DNA from: Psychrobacter sp. AH5
GTDB lineage: Bacteria; Pseudomonadota; Gammaproteobacteria; Pseudomonadales; Moraxellaceae
NCBI RefSeq assembly: GCF_040371085.1
Contig: NZ_JAMBMT010000001.1
Span: 1,922,001 to 1,986,000, forward strand
DNA length: 64,000 nucleotides
Direction of reading: 5' to 3'
The notes under the pieces were generated by a model. The model searched no databases and was not told the origin of the DNA. It saw only the letters and a list, made by a program, of their open reading frames with translations. Positions within the stretch are counted from its first letter, which is position 1. Every line of letters starts with the position of its first letter. A program made the position numbers and the translations under genes. Of this stretch, positions 1 to 9,400 are shown piece after piece.

Positions 1-295
1 TAAATATCGCCGCCGCAGCAAAGCCCAGCCAACCGGTCTCACGCACCGATACTGAGTAAGCATATAAATATAGGGCTTCTAAATCGAAGATAACGAAGAA
101 AATCGCTACTAGGTAGAATTTGGCAGACAAACGAATACGGGCATTGCCAGCTCCGACAACACCCGCCTCAAATATCTCTTCTTTTTGTAAACCTTTTGAG
201 CGTCCACCGAGCAAACGCGGTACGGTCAGCATAAAGACGACCAGACCCATAGCGGCTAAAATAAAGGCAACAGCTGACCAATTCAAGGCAGACAT
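1..295 (-). CDS. nuoA: NADH-quinone oxidoreductase subunit A (5' part; runs off left edge)
   Basis: This is a small membrane subunit of respiratory complex I, which passes electrons from NADH to quinone and pumps protons across the inner membrane. The minus strand from the ATG at 295 reads MSALNWSAVAFILAAMG, a first membrane helix. It is followed by the loop EIFEAGVVGAGNARIRLS and a second helix AKFYLVAIFFVIFDLEALYL, whose FDLEALYLYA segment is typical of NuoA. The family loop usually reads ESG or ECG; here it is EAG. The last third, including the third helix, lies outside the window. The rest of a nuo operon would be expected to the left, but that cannot be seen. Confidence 0.9.
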   Translation of the reverse strand, partial: MSALNWSAVAFILAAMGLVVFMLTVPRLLGGRSKGLQKEEIFEAGVVGAGNARIRLSAKFYLVAIFFVIFDLEALYLYAYSVSVRETGWLGFAAAAIF

Positions 296-1105
296 GATAA
301 TACTTGCTCCTAACCCAATCAGTGTCAGGTGTTAATGAGCGATTACTATAAACGATAGGCTATTTGCCGCGATTATCCGTCTTAACCGTCAACAAAATCA
401 TAACCTATACTAGCAACCCTATTAAGCACCGTAACGCAGATAAAAACACAAAAAAACTGTGTTGGTAACGACCAATTATCAAGATTATTGACGATAAGAT
501 GTGAGGACAGACAGCTTAGACTTAGCTAAGGTTAAACTAAGATAACGGCTGGTCATCAAACCTTTCAAATCAAACAGAAATGAATTTATTAAATCAATAT
601 CATATTGAGACACTTAATTGATTTAATAACTCATTACCTACGCTCAATAATGACGTGATAACTGGCATAAACGGTTTACATACTATACGCATATCAGGCT
701 CTAAAAGCCAGTTTTTCACTGCATTGAGCGGTCATTTTATATGCTACAAAATATATCTGTGAGCAAACCTTATCAGCAGCGCACCAAGATACTTAACATA
801 AAAAACGGGCTAACTAACCTTAATAATAAGCGTAATAAATAGGCGGATATTGTAAACCAAATACGCCCAATTGCAACCTAGCAAATAATATTATTAGCGT
901 TATTAGTAGTAAGCCAAGTGAACCAAATAAGCGGTAGAGTCATGAGTAACGGCTGAACTAATTTTTATGCTTAGCCAATTGCCATTATCAAAAAAGGGAC
1001 AGACCTTATGGGGTCTGTCCCTTTTTAGTAGCAGTAGCTTATGTAGAAGTAGCTTATACTACTAACAATTATTAAGACGCTTATTAGTAACTGCTTAATA
1101 AATCA
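296..1105. other. Intergenic region, nuoA upstream / lolA downstream
   Basis: About 810 bases hold no convincing gene. The region is AT-rich, carries the lolA terminator at 991-1026, and must contain the nuoA promoter. I could not fix a confident -35/-10 pair for it. No tRNA or insertion sequence was recognised. Confidence 0.6.
991..1026 (-). terminator. Rho-independent terminator after lolA
   Basis: A perfect 15-bp stem (991-1005 with 1012-1026) and a 6-base loop. The GGGACAGACC arm is flanked by A and T runs on both sides, so it could work in both directions. It lies 80 bases past the lolA stop on the minus strand. Confidence 0.85.
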
Positions 1106-1792
1106 CTACTGATTAATGACATCGACACCTTTTGGCGGAGTGAATTTGAATTGACTAGCACTGATACTAGGATTCATCTTGATACCACTAAACTTAATTG
1201 AGGTGGTCTGCCCCAGTGTGTCGTTCAATACCATCATCACCGGCTTGCCGCCACTAAAGCTCATAGATAGGCTTTTGAAACTAGCGTCACCAGATTTGGG
1301 ATAAAGCACATAGTAGTTTTTATTAGCATAAGGCTGAGTGATTTTGAAGTTTTGCGCTATTTTATCCGGATCGCCTGATAGTAACAACGCTGGAGTATTA
1401 CCCACTTGGCTATCGACTGCCTGCTTGGTCGCTTGCTCTAAGTCTTTATCATAAATCCACATAGAGCTGCCATTAGCGACAATCAACTGCTCAGATGGCG
1501 ACTTGGTTTCCCAGCGAAAATTATTCGGGCGCTGTACACTCATTGAGCCCTTAAAAGTGCCGCTATTGGCTCCCTTGGTCGTTTGCGAGAAATTAGCTGT
1601 CATGCTTTTGGTATTAGTCAATAAGCTGTTTAGGCGCTTAGCGGCTTGCAAACTATCCGCCGGAGCGGCACTAGCCGTCTGAGTCAAAGCGACCATAGGA
1701 GCCGCTATCCCTAATGTGGTCATCAACACGCCAGCTAGCGCGCTGCTCATAAGCTTTTGTTTTAGCGTCGTTTGCTTGATAGATACTGTCAT
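1106..1792 (-). CDS. lolA: Outer-membrane lipoprotein carrier protein LolA
   Basis: LolA is the periplasmic chaperone that takes lipoproteins released by the LolCDE transporter and hands them to LolB at the outer membrane. The 228-residue product has a Sec signal peptide: a basic n-region with three lysines, a hydrophobic core around residues 15-35, and cleavage after TASA near residue 43. The mature part reads LNSLLTNTKSMTANFSQ, then FRWETKSPSEQLIVANGSSMW, and ends FKFTPPKGVDVI, all characteristic of LolA. The length is normal for the family. The ATG at 1792 follows a GAGAGGA ribosome-binding site. It appears to be a single-gene unit, with its terminator at 991-1026. Confidence 0.93.
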   Translation of the reverse strand: MTVSIKQTTLKQKLMSSALAGVLMTTLGIAAPMVALTQTASAAPADSLQAAKRLNSLLTNTKSMTANFSQTTKGANSGTFKGSMSVQRPNNFRWETKSPSEQLIVANGSSMWIYDKDLEQATKQAVDSQVGNTPALLLSGDPDKIAQNFKITQPYANKNYYVLYPKSGDASFKSLSMSFSGGKPVMMVLNDTLGQTTSIKFSGIKMNPSISASQFKFTPPKGVDVINQ

Positions 1793-2176
1793 AATAATCC
1801 TCTCGAAAGATATAAACTAAGAAGTTAGTCAAAATATATTAATCTAATAATAAACCTGACTAAAAAGTGTTTTTTAAATTATTGTTAACTTTGACTATTC
1901 AATGTACTGTCCAAACAGCGCTACACTGCCTCTAAAACCGTACCATTAAATAATGAGCACAGTTTGCCAGTTTTTATATTACGCGCCTAGAGCTGATTTG
2001 CAATGAATACTACCGCTGCCATACGCGCTTGTAACGGTTCTAACAGCCAAAAAAATTCCCTACTACCAAATAGGCAATAGGGAATTTTTAATCGTTATAG
2101 CCGCTGTGCCATTGTTGCTATTATTAACTTATAGAAACAATAGTAGAAGCTAAAACCATTATTAATCAAGCAACGA
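1793..2176. other. Intergenic region, lolA upstream / rpmA downstream
   Basis: No gene was seen. It holds the rpmA terminator (2049-2089) and presumably the lolA promoter, which I could not place with confidence. Confidence 0.6.
2049..2089 (-). terminator. Rho-independent terminator after rpmA
   Basis: AAAAATTCCCTA at 2051-2062 pairs perfectly with TAGGGAATTTTT at 2078-2089. A run of A on the left gives the U tract for minus-strand transcripts. It lies about 90 bases beyond the rpmA stop. Confidence 0.85.
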
Positions 2177-2434
2177 TTAAGCGCTTTCAACCATCACATA
2201 ACGACGGTTAAACTTACCTTTAGTTGCAAACTTTACCACACCATCATTTAGGGCAAATAAAGTATGATCACGGCCCATGCCAACGCCTTCGCCGGCGTGG
2301 AATTCTGTACCACGTTGACGAACGATGATGTTACCAGCAGTGATGGTTTGACCACCAAAGATTTTTACACCAAGCATTTTTGGGTTTGAGTCACGACCGT
2401 TACGGGTTGAGCCGGCAGCTTTTTTATGTGCCAT
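2177..2434 (-). CDS. rpmA: 50S ribosomal protein L27
   Basis: L27 is a large-subunit ribosomal protein whose N-terminal tail reaches the peptidyl-transferase centre. The 85-residue product begins [19 protein letters not shown] and contains the family signatures LGVKIFGGQ and [13 protein letters not shown]. Its length is standard. The start codon follows an AGGAGAAT ribosome-binding site. It is the second gene of the rplU-rpmA operon, about 90 bases downstream of rplU. Confidence 0.98.
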   Translation of the reverse strand: MAHKKAAGSTRNGRDSNPKMLGVKIFGGQTITAGNIIVRQRGTEFHAGEGVGMGRDHTLFALNDGVVKFATKGKFNRRYVMVESA

Positions 2435-2527
2435 GGATAATTCTCCTTGTTAATATGACTTATCACTGAGGTGATAACTCTTAAGCTTTTAGTGCGCTAT
2501 TTATTATCAATAAATGATAATAGCTAA

Positions 2528-2839
2528 TTAAGCATTAATCGCTTTGATTTTTAACAAGGTGTACCACTGACGGTGACCTTGCTCTTTGTGATAATGCTTA
2601 CGGCGGTTGTGCTTGATGATACGGATTTTTTCACCGCGACCATGCTCAACCACTTCGGCTTCTACGCTTGCGCCGTCAACGATCGGTTGACCGACTTTTA
2701 CGTCATCGCCGTCAACAACCATTAAAACATCTTCAAATTTGATTGTTTCGCCTTTCTCTGCTTTAAGCAATTCAACTCTTAGCAATTCGTCGGCTACGAC
2801 ACGGTGCTGCTTACCACCACTTTTGATTACTGCGTACAT
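2528..2839 (-). CDS. rplU: 50S ribosomal protein L21
   Basis: L21 is a large-subunit ribosomal protein that binds 23S rRNA. The 103-residue product begins [14 protein letters not shown] and contains [18 protein letters not shown], both diagnostic. The frame stays open upstream to an ATG at 2893, which would add 18 residues. The ATG at 2839 is preferred because it gives the universal L21 N-terminus and is preceded by a GGAGTC ribosome-binding site. It is the first gene of rplU-rpmA and is divergent from ispB, a common gammaproteobacterial order. Confidence 0.97.
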   Translation of the reverse strand: MYAVIKSGGKQHRVVADELLRVELLKAEKGETIKFEDVLMVVDGDDVKVGQPIVDGASVEAEVVEHGRGEKIRIIKHNRRKHYHKEQGHRQWYTLLKIKAINA

Positions 2840-2926
2840 TGTCTGACTCCGTTTAACCCGTGTGCCGTGGTAGATATTATACCTACGCTTCAATAACGAA
2901 CACGACAGGGAAAAATTAAAGGCGTT

Positions 2927-2955
2927 ATTTTACGTTTTCTGAATGATAAAAGCAA
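2927..2955 (-). promoter_or_regulatory. Likely sigma-70 promoter of rplU-rpmA
   Basis: On the minus strand TTGCTT (2950-2955) is separated by 17 bases from TAAAAT (2927-2932), about 90 bases upstream of the rplU start. Spacing is optimal and the -10 is close to consensus. Predicted by eye only. Confidence 0.6.
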
Positions 2956-3317
2956 GCCAATTGTCTGGTTTTAGCAGCGCGTATTAGGTCTTATCATCTT
3001 AATAATCATAGCGATAGCCTAGCTAGCCTTAAGCGTAGTATTATAGCTCATTAAATCAATAACATATAGCTTATTTTATTCCATACTTTTCCAATAGCTA
3101 TTTCTGTTTTTATTGAGACGGCTTAATAGCTATTATTTAGCAACTACTCTATAGGTTTTACTTAGTCTGACGCTATGACGCAATATTGTCGATAGCAATG
3201 AGCCGGCTGCGGCCTAGTGACTAAAACCAATAACACATATTAGTCACCAATTAACCAAATAGGCTGTGCTATTATAGGCAAATCTTAAAACCCATCTAAT
3301 AAATACGACTCTATATT
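2956..3317. other. Divergent intergenic region rplU / ispB
   Basis: AT-rich with no gene seen. It must carry the ispB promoter. The stretch just before ispB has several TATTAT-like hexamers but no well-spaced -35 partner that I can defend. Confidence 0.5.
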
Positions 3318-4340
3318 ATGACCAGCACTTCTTTAGCTTCTTCAGACCTTGCCTCTCAAGCGCCTAATTATACGGACATCCAAAGCATCGTCGCTCATGA
3401 TTTTGACATTATGGATGAGCAAGTCTTTGGTAGTCTCAATTCAAAAGTACAATTGGTGATGAGCGTCTCAAAGCATGTGATTGATGCCGGTGGCAAACGC
3501 ATGCGCCCGCTTATTACCCTATTGTGCGCGCGTATGTTCAACGATGCGCCAAGCGAACAAGCGATGCATCTAGCCGCTATTACGGAGATGCTGCATACGG
3601 CCACGTTAGTACATGACGATGTCATCGATGAATCTGGTCAGCGCCGCGGCAAGCCCACTGCTAATGCCACTTGGGATAATGCCACTGCAGTATTAGTGGG
3701 CGACTATTTGATCGCTCGCGCCTTTAATTTATTGGTTGGCTTTCAAAGCTTAGAGCTGCTAAAGCTCTTCTCTGATGGCACTTGTGATATCGCTGAAGGT
3801 GAGGTATTACAATTACAGCATCAGCATAATCCAGCGGCGACAGAGACCGACTATCTCAATATTATCGACGGTAAGACCTCACGCCTATTTATGATGGCGA
3901 CCCAAGGCGCGGCTATCTTGCAAGGACAAGAGCAGCATCTACAAGCCCTAGCTGATTTTGGTCAGCATTTTGGTAATGCCTTCCAGATTATCGATGATGT
4001 GCTTGATTACAGCGGCGATAGTGAGCTGATGGGCAAAAACTTAGGCGATGATTTGAGTGAAGGTAAGCCAACGCTACCGACTATTAAGGCGCTTGAGCTA
4101 CTCAAAAACAGCGACAAGCAAGGTTATGAGCAGCTGCGTATCGCCGTACAAACGGGAAAAACACCGAATGCTGAGCAGCTTATCGAGCTCGTCCGCAGCT
4201 CAGGGTCACTTGATTATTGTACCAAGCGGGCGTTAGAAGAGACCAGATTGGCCCAGCAAGCACTAGGCACACTGCCTGACAACCGTTATCGTCAAGGTCT
4301 GTACCAGCTGACTGAGCTCGCTAGCGCACGATTAGTATAA
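3318..4340 (+). CDS. ispB: Octaprenyl-diphosphate synthase family protein
   Basis: A trans-polyprenyl diphosphate synthase. It condenses isopentenyl diphosphate units onto an allylic starter to make the ubiquinone side chain. The 340-residue product has GGKRMRPL (residues 58-65), the first aspartate-rich motif DDVID at 100-104 (in LVHDDVIDES), and the second DDVLD motif near residue 226 (in FQIIDDVLDYSG). These are the two Mg-diphosphate binding sites of the family. An extra N-terminal stretch of about 25 residues precedes the first helix. The divergent position next to rplU-rpmA matches ispB in other gammaproteobacteria. Chain length (C40 or another) cannot be read with certainty from the sequence. 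Confidence 0.92.
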   Translation: MTSTSLASSDLASQAPNYTDIQSIVAHDFDIMDEQVFGSLNSKVQLVMSVSKHVIDAGGKRMRPLITLLCARMFNDAPSEQAMHLAAITEMLHTATLVHDDVIDESGQRRGKPTANATWDNATAVLVGDYLIARAFNLLVGFQSLELLKLFSDGTCDIAEGEVLQLQHQHNPAATETDYLNIIDGKTSRLFMMATQGAAILQGQEQHLQALADFGQHFGNAFQIIDDVLDYSGDSELMGKNLGDDLSEGKPTLPTIKALELLKNSDKQGYEQLRIAVQTGKTPNAEQLIELVRSSGSLDYCTKRALEETRLAQQALGTLPDNRYRQGLYQLTELASARLV

Positions 4341-4508
4341 TGACATATGAATCGTCTGTGTTATTAGCTAATTGAGACGGCTCATTTTTTAGCAGCGTTT
4401 TTGAGCAACCGAGCCATAAATATTCATTGATCAAAAGCAACAGTCTCTAAAAAGACACCCTCTTAAAACGGGTGTGTCAGCAAATAGTTACCTTTCTTTA
4501 AGTTTCAT

Positions 4509-4545
4509 AAATCCTGACGGCACTATAATTGTGTCAGGATTTTTT
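4509..4545 (+). terminator. Rho-independent terminator after ispB
   Basis: AAATCCTGAC (4509-4518) pairs with GTCAGGATTT (4533-4542), followed by more T. It lies about 170 bases after the ispB stop. A weaker inverted repeat (ACACCC with GGGTGT) sits just upstream, near 4456-4476. Confidence 0.8.
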
Positions 4546-4853
4546 AATGGTTAAATACTGATTGACCACGCTCATTAGAGGCTACTGACTGGTTTAAGTC
4601 GCTATACTTTAAAGGTCATAATTAGGGGTTGATAAATTAGTCAATTTGTTGACAAAGCAGATTTTTGGCGGTTTTAAAACCTCAATAACACTATGGCTTT
4701 ACAATTATAACAAAAAATTACAATAAATTTGCATAGCGGGTTGTATATCTTCTTATTAGCTGCTGGTTGGTGTAGCGGTTACTATGGCGGAATTTTATTT
4801 ACTCAGCGAGCACAGTGCGGTCAGTTTTTGTCAGCTTTCCTATCGTGAATCAC

Positions 4854-4885
4854 TTGACTGCGGGGTAAACCCTATAGTTTATAAT
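4854..4885 (+). promoter_or_regulatory. Candidate promoter of the RND efflux operon
   Basis: TTGACT at 4854-4859 is followed by overlapping -10 candidates TTTATA (4878-4883, 18-base spacer) and TATAAT (4880-4885, 20-base spacer). It lies about 200 bases upstream of the adaptor start. The hexamers are good but the spacing is not ideal. Confidence 0.4.
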
Positions 4886-5088
4886 AACGCCTTAAATTTA
4901 CTTGACGTCCTATAACTAGCTAGCGGTACTGCCCTATTTATCAATTTTATCAATAGCTTCTTATTTTTTGGCTATAAACTTCTATAAAGTTTATTATTGC
5001 TCTTCGAAAAATAAGCTATTTTTTGATTATGATACGCTCTACCTCTATACCATTTATTCTATATTTTACTACTCTACCGAGGACCTTG

Positions 5089-6462
5089 ATGAAGCATTCT
5101 TATCTTGCGCTTGTAATAGCATCTGTACTATCGGCTACAGTACTGGTCGGCTGTGACAATAAAGAAGACGCCGCTGCGGGTGAAAACGCTCAGCAGCAGA
5201 TGCCGCCCGCTGTCGTCAACGTCCAAACTGTCAGCTTCGATACTGTGCCTCAAGTTCAGACTTTCTCTGGTCGTACTGCCGCTTATCAGACGGCTGATGT
5301 ACGCCCTCAAGTCAGCGGCGTAATTGACGAAGTACTGTTCCGTGAAGGCAGTAACGTCAAAAAAGGCCAGCCGCTTTATCGTATCAATACTGACAACTAC
5401 ACGACCTCGGTCGCTAGTGGTCAAGCGGCGGTCGCGCAAGCACAGGCTAATCGCCAAACCGCTATCGCCAATAATGCCAATGCTAAAGCAGAGCTAGCCA
5501 GTCGCCAAGCCTCATTAGCACAAGCGATAAATGACTTTCAGCGTCTAAAAGGCTTGGTTGAGATTGACGCTATCTCCAAGCAGCAATATGACCAAGCGCA
5601 AACTCAAGTGCGTACAGCGCAAGCGGCTCTAGAGAGTGCTCGCGCTGCAGTCGGACAAACTGAAGCGAGCATTAGAAGCGCTGAGGCTGGGATTAAAACC
5701 GCGCAATCAAACTTAGATGCTAGCGCTTTGGATCTCAATCGTACTATCGTCCGTGCACCGTTGACTGGTCGTAGTGACCGCTCAAGCGTTACTGCAGGAA
5801 CCTTAGTTAACGCTAGTCAATCTGAGCCTTTAGTGACGATTTCGCGCTTAGATCCTATCTATGTCGATATCAGTCAGTCATCATCCGAGCTATTGCAGCT
5901 TCGTCAGCAGATAGCTGAAGGTAAAGCGCAGGCGGGTATGAATTCTGTCGAGCTGGTCCTAGAAGATGGCTCAGTGTATCCAGTGCGTGGCAAGCTTGCG
6001 CTGTCTGAAGCTAAAGTCGATCAATCTACTGGCGCGGTGACTCTACGAGCTATTTTCCCAAATCCTAATAACGTGCTACTGCCAGGTATGTATGTCTCAG
6101 CGCGTCTGACTCAAAGCGTCATTCCTAATGCAGCCTTAGTGCCGCAAAGCGCTGTAATGCGTACGCCTAAAGGCGATTCACAAGTCTACATCGTTGATGA
6201 AAACAATCAAATCCAAGTCCGTCCCGTTACCATTAATGGTACTTATGATGGTCAATGGGTGGTCACCGATGGCTTAAGTAGTGGCGATAAGCTAGTGGTT
6301 ATAGGCGGCTCTAAAGTTAAGCCTGAGCAGGAGGTCGTGGTCAAGCCGTTAGAAAACGCTAATGGTGCATCTGCAACGCCTACCGCCAAAACACCACAGC
6401 AAGCTGCGAAAACGGTAGCTGATGACACTTCTGAGCAGGACACTGCTACCACCACTAACTAA
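5089..6462 (+). CDS. RND efflux periplasmic adaptor lipoprotein (AcrA/MexA type)
   Basis: This is the membrane-fusion subunit of a tripartite drug efflux pump, bridging the inner-membrane pump and the outer-membrane channel. From the ATG at 5089 (preceded by CGAGGA) the 457-residue product starts with a lipoprotein signal peptide ending in the lipobox LVGC, lipid cysteine 22. An upstream ATG at 5023 would bury this signal behind 22 residues and is rejected. The hairpin/lipoyl part contains VRPQVSGVIDEVLFREGSNV and a long Ala/Gln-rich coiled coil (about 95-200). DLNRTIVRAPLTGRSDRS and LLPGMYVSARL are typical of HAE-1 adaptors. The C-terminal tail is Ala/Thr-rich. It is first in a three-gene operon, 35 bases before the pump. 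It resembles MexA, AcrA and AdeI; the substrate is unknown. Confidence 0.92.
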   Translation: MKHSYLALVIASVLSATVLVGCDNKEDAAAGENAQQQMPPAVVNVQTVSFDTVPQVQTFSGRTAAYQTADVRPQVSGVIDEVLFREGSNVKKGQPLYRINTDNYTTSVASGQAAVAQAQANRQTAIANNANAKAELASRQASLAQAINDFQRLKGLVEIDAISKQQYDQAQTQVRTAQAALESARAAVGQTEASIRSAEAGIKTAQSNLDASALDLNRTIVRAPLTGRSDRSSVTAGTLVNASQSEPLVTISRLDPIYVDISQSSSELLQLRQQIAEGKAQAGMNSVELVLEDGSVYPVRGKLALSEAKVDQSTGAVTLRAIFPNPNNVLLPGMYVSARLTQSVIPNAALVPQSAVMRTPKGDSQVYIVDENNQIQVRPVTINGTYDGQWVVTDGLSSGDKLVVIGGSKVKPEQEVVVKPLENANGASATPTAKTPQQAAKTVADDTSEQDTATTTN

Positions 6463-6497
6463 TTCCATTCAAAGATAGGAAGACCTAGGGATATACT

Positions 6498-9400
6498 ATG
6501 TCACGTTTTTTTATTGATCGCCCTATTTTTGCATGGGTGTTGGCCATTTTGGTCATGCTTATCGGGGTAATCTCGGTTGTTAATTTGCCGATTGAGCAGT
6601 ATCCGCGTATCGCACCGCCCACCGTTTCTGTTAGTGCCACTTATCCTGGTGCAAACGCACAAACGGTCGAAAACTCTGTGGTGCAAATCATTGAACAACG
6701 TATGAAGGGGCTAGATGGCTTGATGTACATGTCATCATCGAGTTCTTCAAATGGTGGTGCATCGGTCACGCTAACCTTTGAAAATGGCACAGACCCTGAT
6801 ACCGCGCAAGTACAAGTACAAAACAAACTACAAGCAGCGATGAGCTCGTTGCCTGAATCAGTACAGCGCCAAGGCGTCAACGTCAATAAATCGTCTAGCA
6901 GCTTTTTGATGGTGCAGGCATTTATTTCTGAAGACGGTAGTATGGATCGGGCCGATATTGCCGATTATATCAACTCCAATGTTCTCGATTCGATCAGTCG
7001 TGTTGAAGGTGTGGGTGAAGTGCAAGTGTTTGGCTCCTCTTACGCCATGCGTATCTGGCTAGATCCTGCACGCCTACGTAGCTATAACATGGTGCCCTCT
7101 GATGTTGTCAATGCCGTACGAGCACAGAACGCTCAGGTATCTGCAGGTCAGCTAGGACAAGCACCTGCTGACACCGATCAACAGGTGATTAACGCCACCG
7201 TCACCGTACAGAGCTATCTACAAACTCCTGAAGAGTTTAAAGATATCTTGCTAAAAACAGACACCTCGGGCGCGCAAGTACGCCTCGGCGATGTCGCTGA
7301 TGTCAAAATCGGTAGTGAAAACTATAGCGTCATATCCTTGTATAACGGTCAAGAAGCGGCAGGTCTAGGTATCTCATTGGCTGCAGGCGCAAACGCGCTA
7401 GAGACCCGTGAGGCCGTTGGCGCACGTATGGCCGAGCTAGAAACCAACTTTCCAGCAGGCCTAAGCTCTGTTGTTCCTTACGATACGACGCCGTTTGTGC
7501 GCTTATCTATCGAACAAGTTGTCAAGACTCTACTCGAAGCTATTGCGCTTGTATTCATCGTCATGTTCATTTTCTTACAGAACTGGCGTGCCACTATTAT
7601 TCCAACGCTTGCCGTTCCTGTGGTCTTGCTAGGTACTTTTGCCGTGCTGTATATCGCAGGCTTTAGTATCAACGTCTTGACCATGTTTGCGATGGTACTC
7701 TCCATCGGTCTACTGGTCGATGATGCGATCGTTGTCGTTGAAAACGTCGAGCGTATTTTGGAAGAAGATCCTGATATCTCCATTAAAGATGCCACCATCC
7801 AATCGATGGGCGAGATCAGTAAGATCGTTATCGGTATTGCACTGATCCTATCTGCGGTATTCGTACCAATGGCTTTCTTTGGCGGCTCAACAGGGGTCAT
7901 TTACCGTCAGTTTTCTATTACGTTGATTACTGCAATGGTGCTCTCAGCATTAGTTGCCCTTATCTTTACCCCTGCCCTTTGTGTGACTTTGCTCAAACGT
8001 AGCAAAAGCCACGAAAAAGGCAATGAGGAAAATCAAAAAGGCTTCTTTGGCTGGTTTAACCGTAGCTTCTTTAAGCTCAGCCGCTCTTATGAAAAGACGG
8101 TTGGTAAAAGTATTCGTTTAAAGTGGCTCTATCTGATCGCTTATGCCGCTATCATCGGTATTATGGCAGTGGTGTTCTTGCGTATTCCAGGCTCGTTTTT
8201 ACCTGAAGAAGACCAAGGCATTATGTTTACCTTAGTGCAGCTACCAGCAGGCTCGACGCTAGATGAAACACAAGACGTGCTCGATAAGGTTAGCGACTAT
8301 TACGATACCCAAGAGACAGATAATATTGCCTCAGTGTTTACCATTGCCGGCTTTAGTTTTGCCGGTAGTGGTCAAAACATGGGGCTTGCTTTTGTGCGTT
8401 TAACTGATTGGGACGAACGTCCTGGCGATGAAAACACCGCGCAAGCCGTTGCTGGTCGAGCCATGGGTTATTTCGTCACGCAGCTCAATGAAGCTCAAGT
8501 ATTTGCCATCGTACCGCCGGCGATTACTGAGCTTGGTAATGCTAGTGGTTTTGATTTGATGATACAAGACGTGGGTAACGTTGGTCACGATGGCCTGCTC
8601 GAAGCCCGTAATATGCTGCTAGGTATGGCCGCGCAAAATGATCAAGTAGCCGGTGTCCGTCCTAATGGTCAAGAAGATGCGCCGCAGCTCAAAGTCAATA
8701 TCAATCAAGAACAAGCCGCCGCTTATGGTCTATCTTTAGGCAGTATCAATAGCGTTATCTCGACCGCCTGGGGCTCAAGCTACATCAATGACTTTATCGA
8801 TCGTGGCCGTATCAAGCGTGTCTATGTTCAAGGTGAAGCCAGTAGCCGTACCAATCCTGATGACATCGGCAAGTGGTATGTGCGCGGCGAAACCGGTAAC
8901 ATGGTCTCTTTCGATGCTTTCTCAAGTAGCGAATGGCAGTCAGGCTCACCGCGTTTGACTCGTTATAACAGCTTACCTTCGATGAATATTCAAGGTAATG
9001 CGGCACCTGGTCTTAGTACTGGTGAAGCCATGTCAGCTATGGAGAACATGATCAGTCAGCTCCCTGAAGGTATCGGTTACGAATGGACTGGGTTATCACT
9101 TGAAGAACAAAAATCAGGCTCGCAAGCTCCTATGCTTTATGCGCTATCGATTCTAGTTGTCTTCTTATGTCTAGCTGCGCTTTATGAGAGCTGGTCTATC
9201 CCCTTCTCTGTCCTATTGGTTATTCCACTTGGGGTATTGGGTGCGGTGATATTTACGTGGTTACGCGGTTTTGCTAACGACATCTACTTGCAAGTGGGTC
9301 TACTCACCGTCGTTGGTTTGTCCGCCAAAAACGCCATCTTGATTATTGAATTTGCCAAAGAGCACCAAGAAGAAGGCTATAGTCTCAGAGAGGCGGTAAT

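Larger units (their letters stand above)
4341..5088. other. Intergenic region between ispB and the RND efflux operon
   Basis: About 750 bases without a convincing gene. It contains the ispB terminator (4509-4545), a short palindrome GTCAA-TTTG-TTGAC (4640-4653) and a candidate promoter for the efflux operon (4854-4885). No divergent regulator gene is present. A 62-codon frame at 4968-5156 overlaps the adaptor start and is not credible. Confidence 0.55.

Noticed and set aside
120..335. 71-codon plus-strand frame
   Set aside because: It is antisense to nuoA, whose minus-strand translation is clearly conserved.
2840..2893. 18-residue N-terminal extension of L21
   Set aside because: L21 proteins begin at [11 protein letters not shown], and the ATG at 2839 has its own ribosome-binding site.
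4640..4653. Palindrome GTCAA-TTTG-TTGAC as an operator
   Set aside because: It is short, more than 200 bases from the best promoter candidate, and no regulator gene is adjacent. Kept only as a remark.
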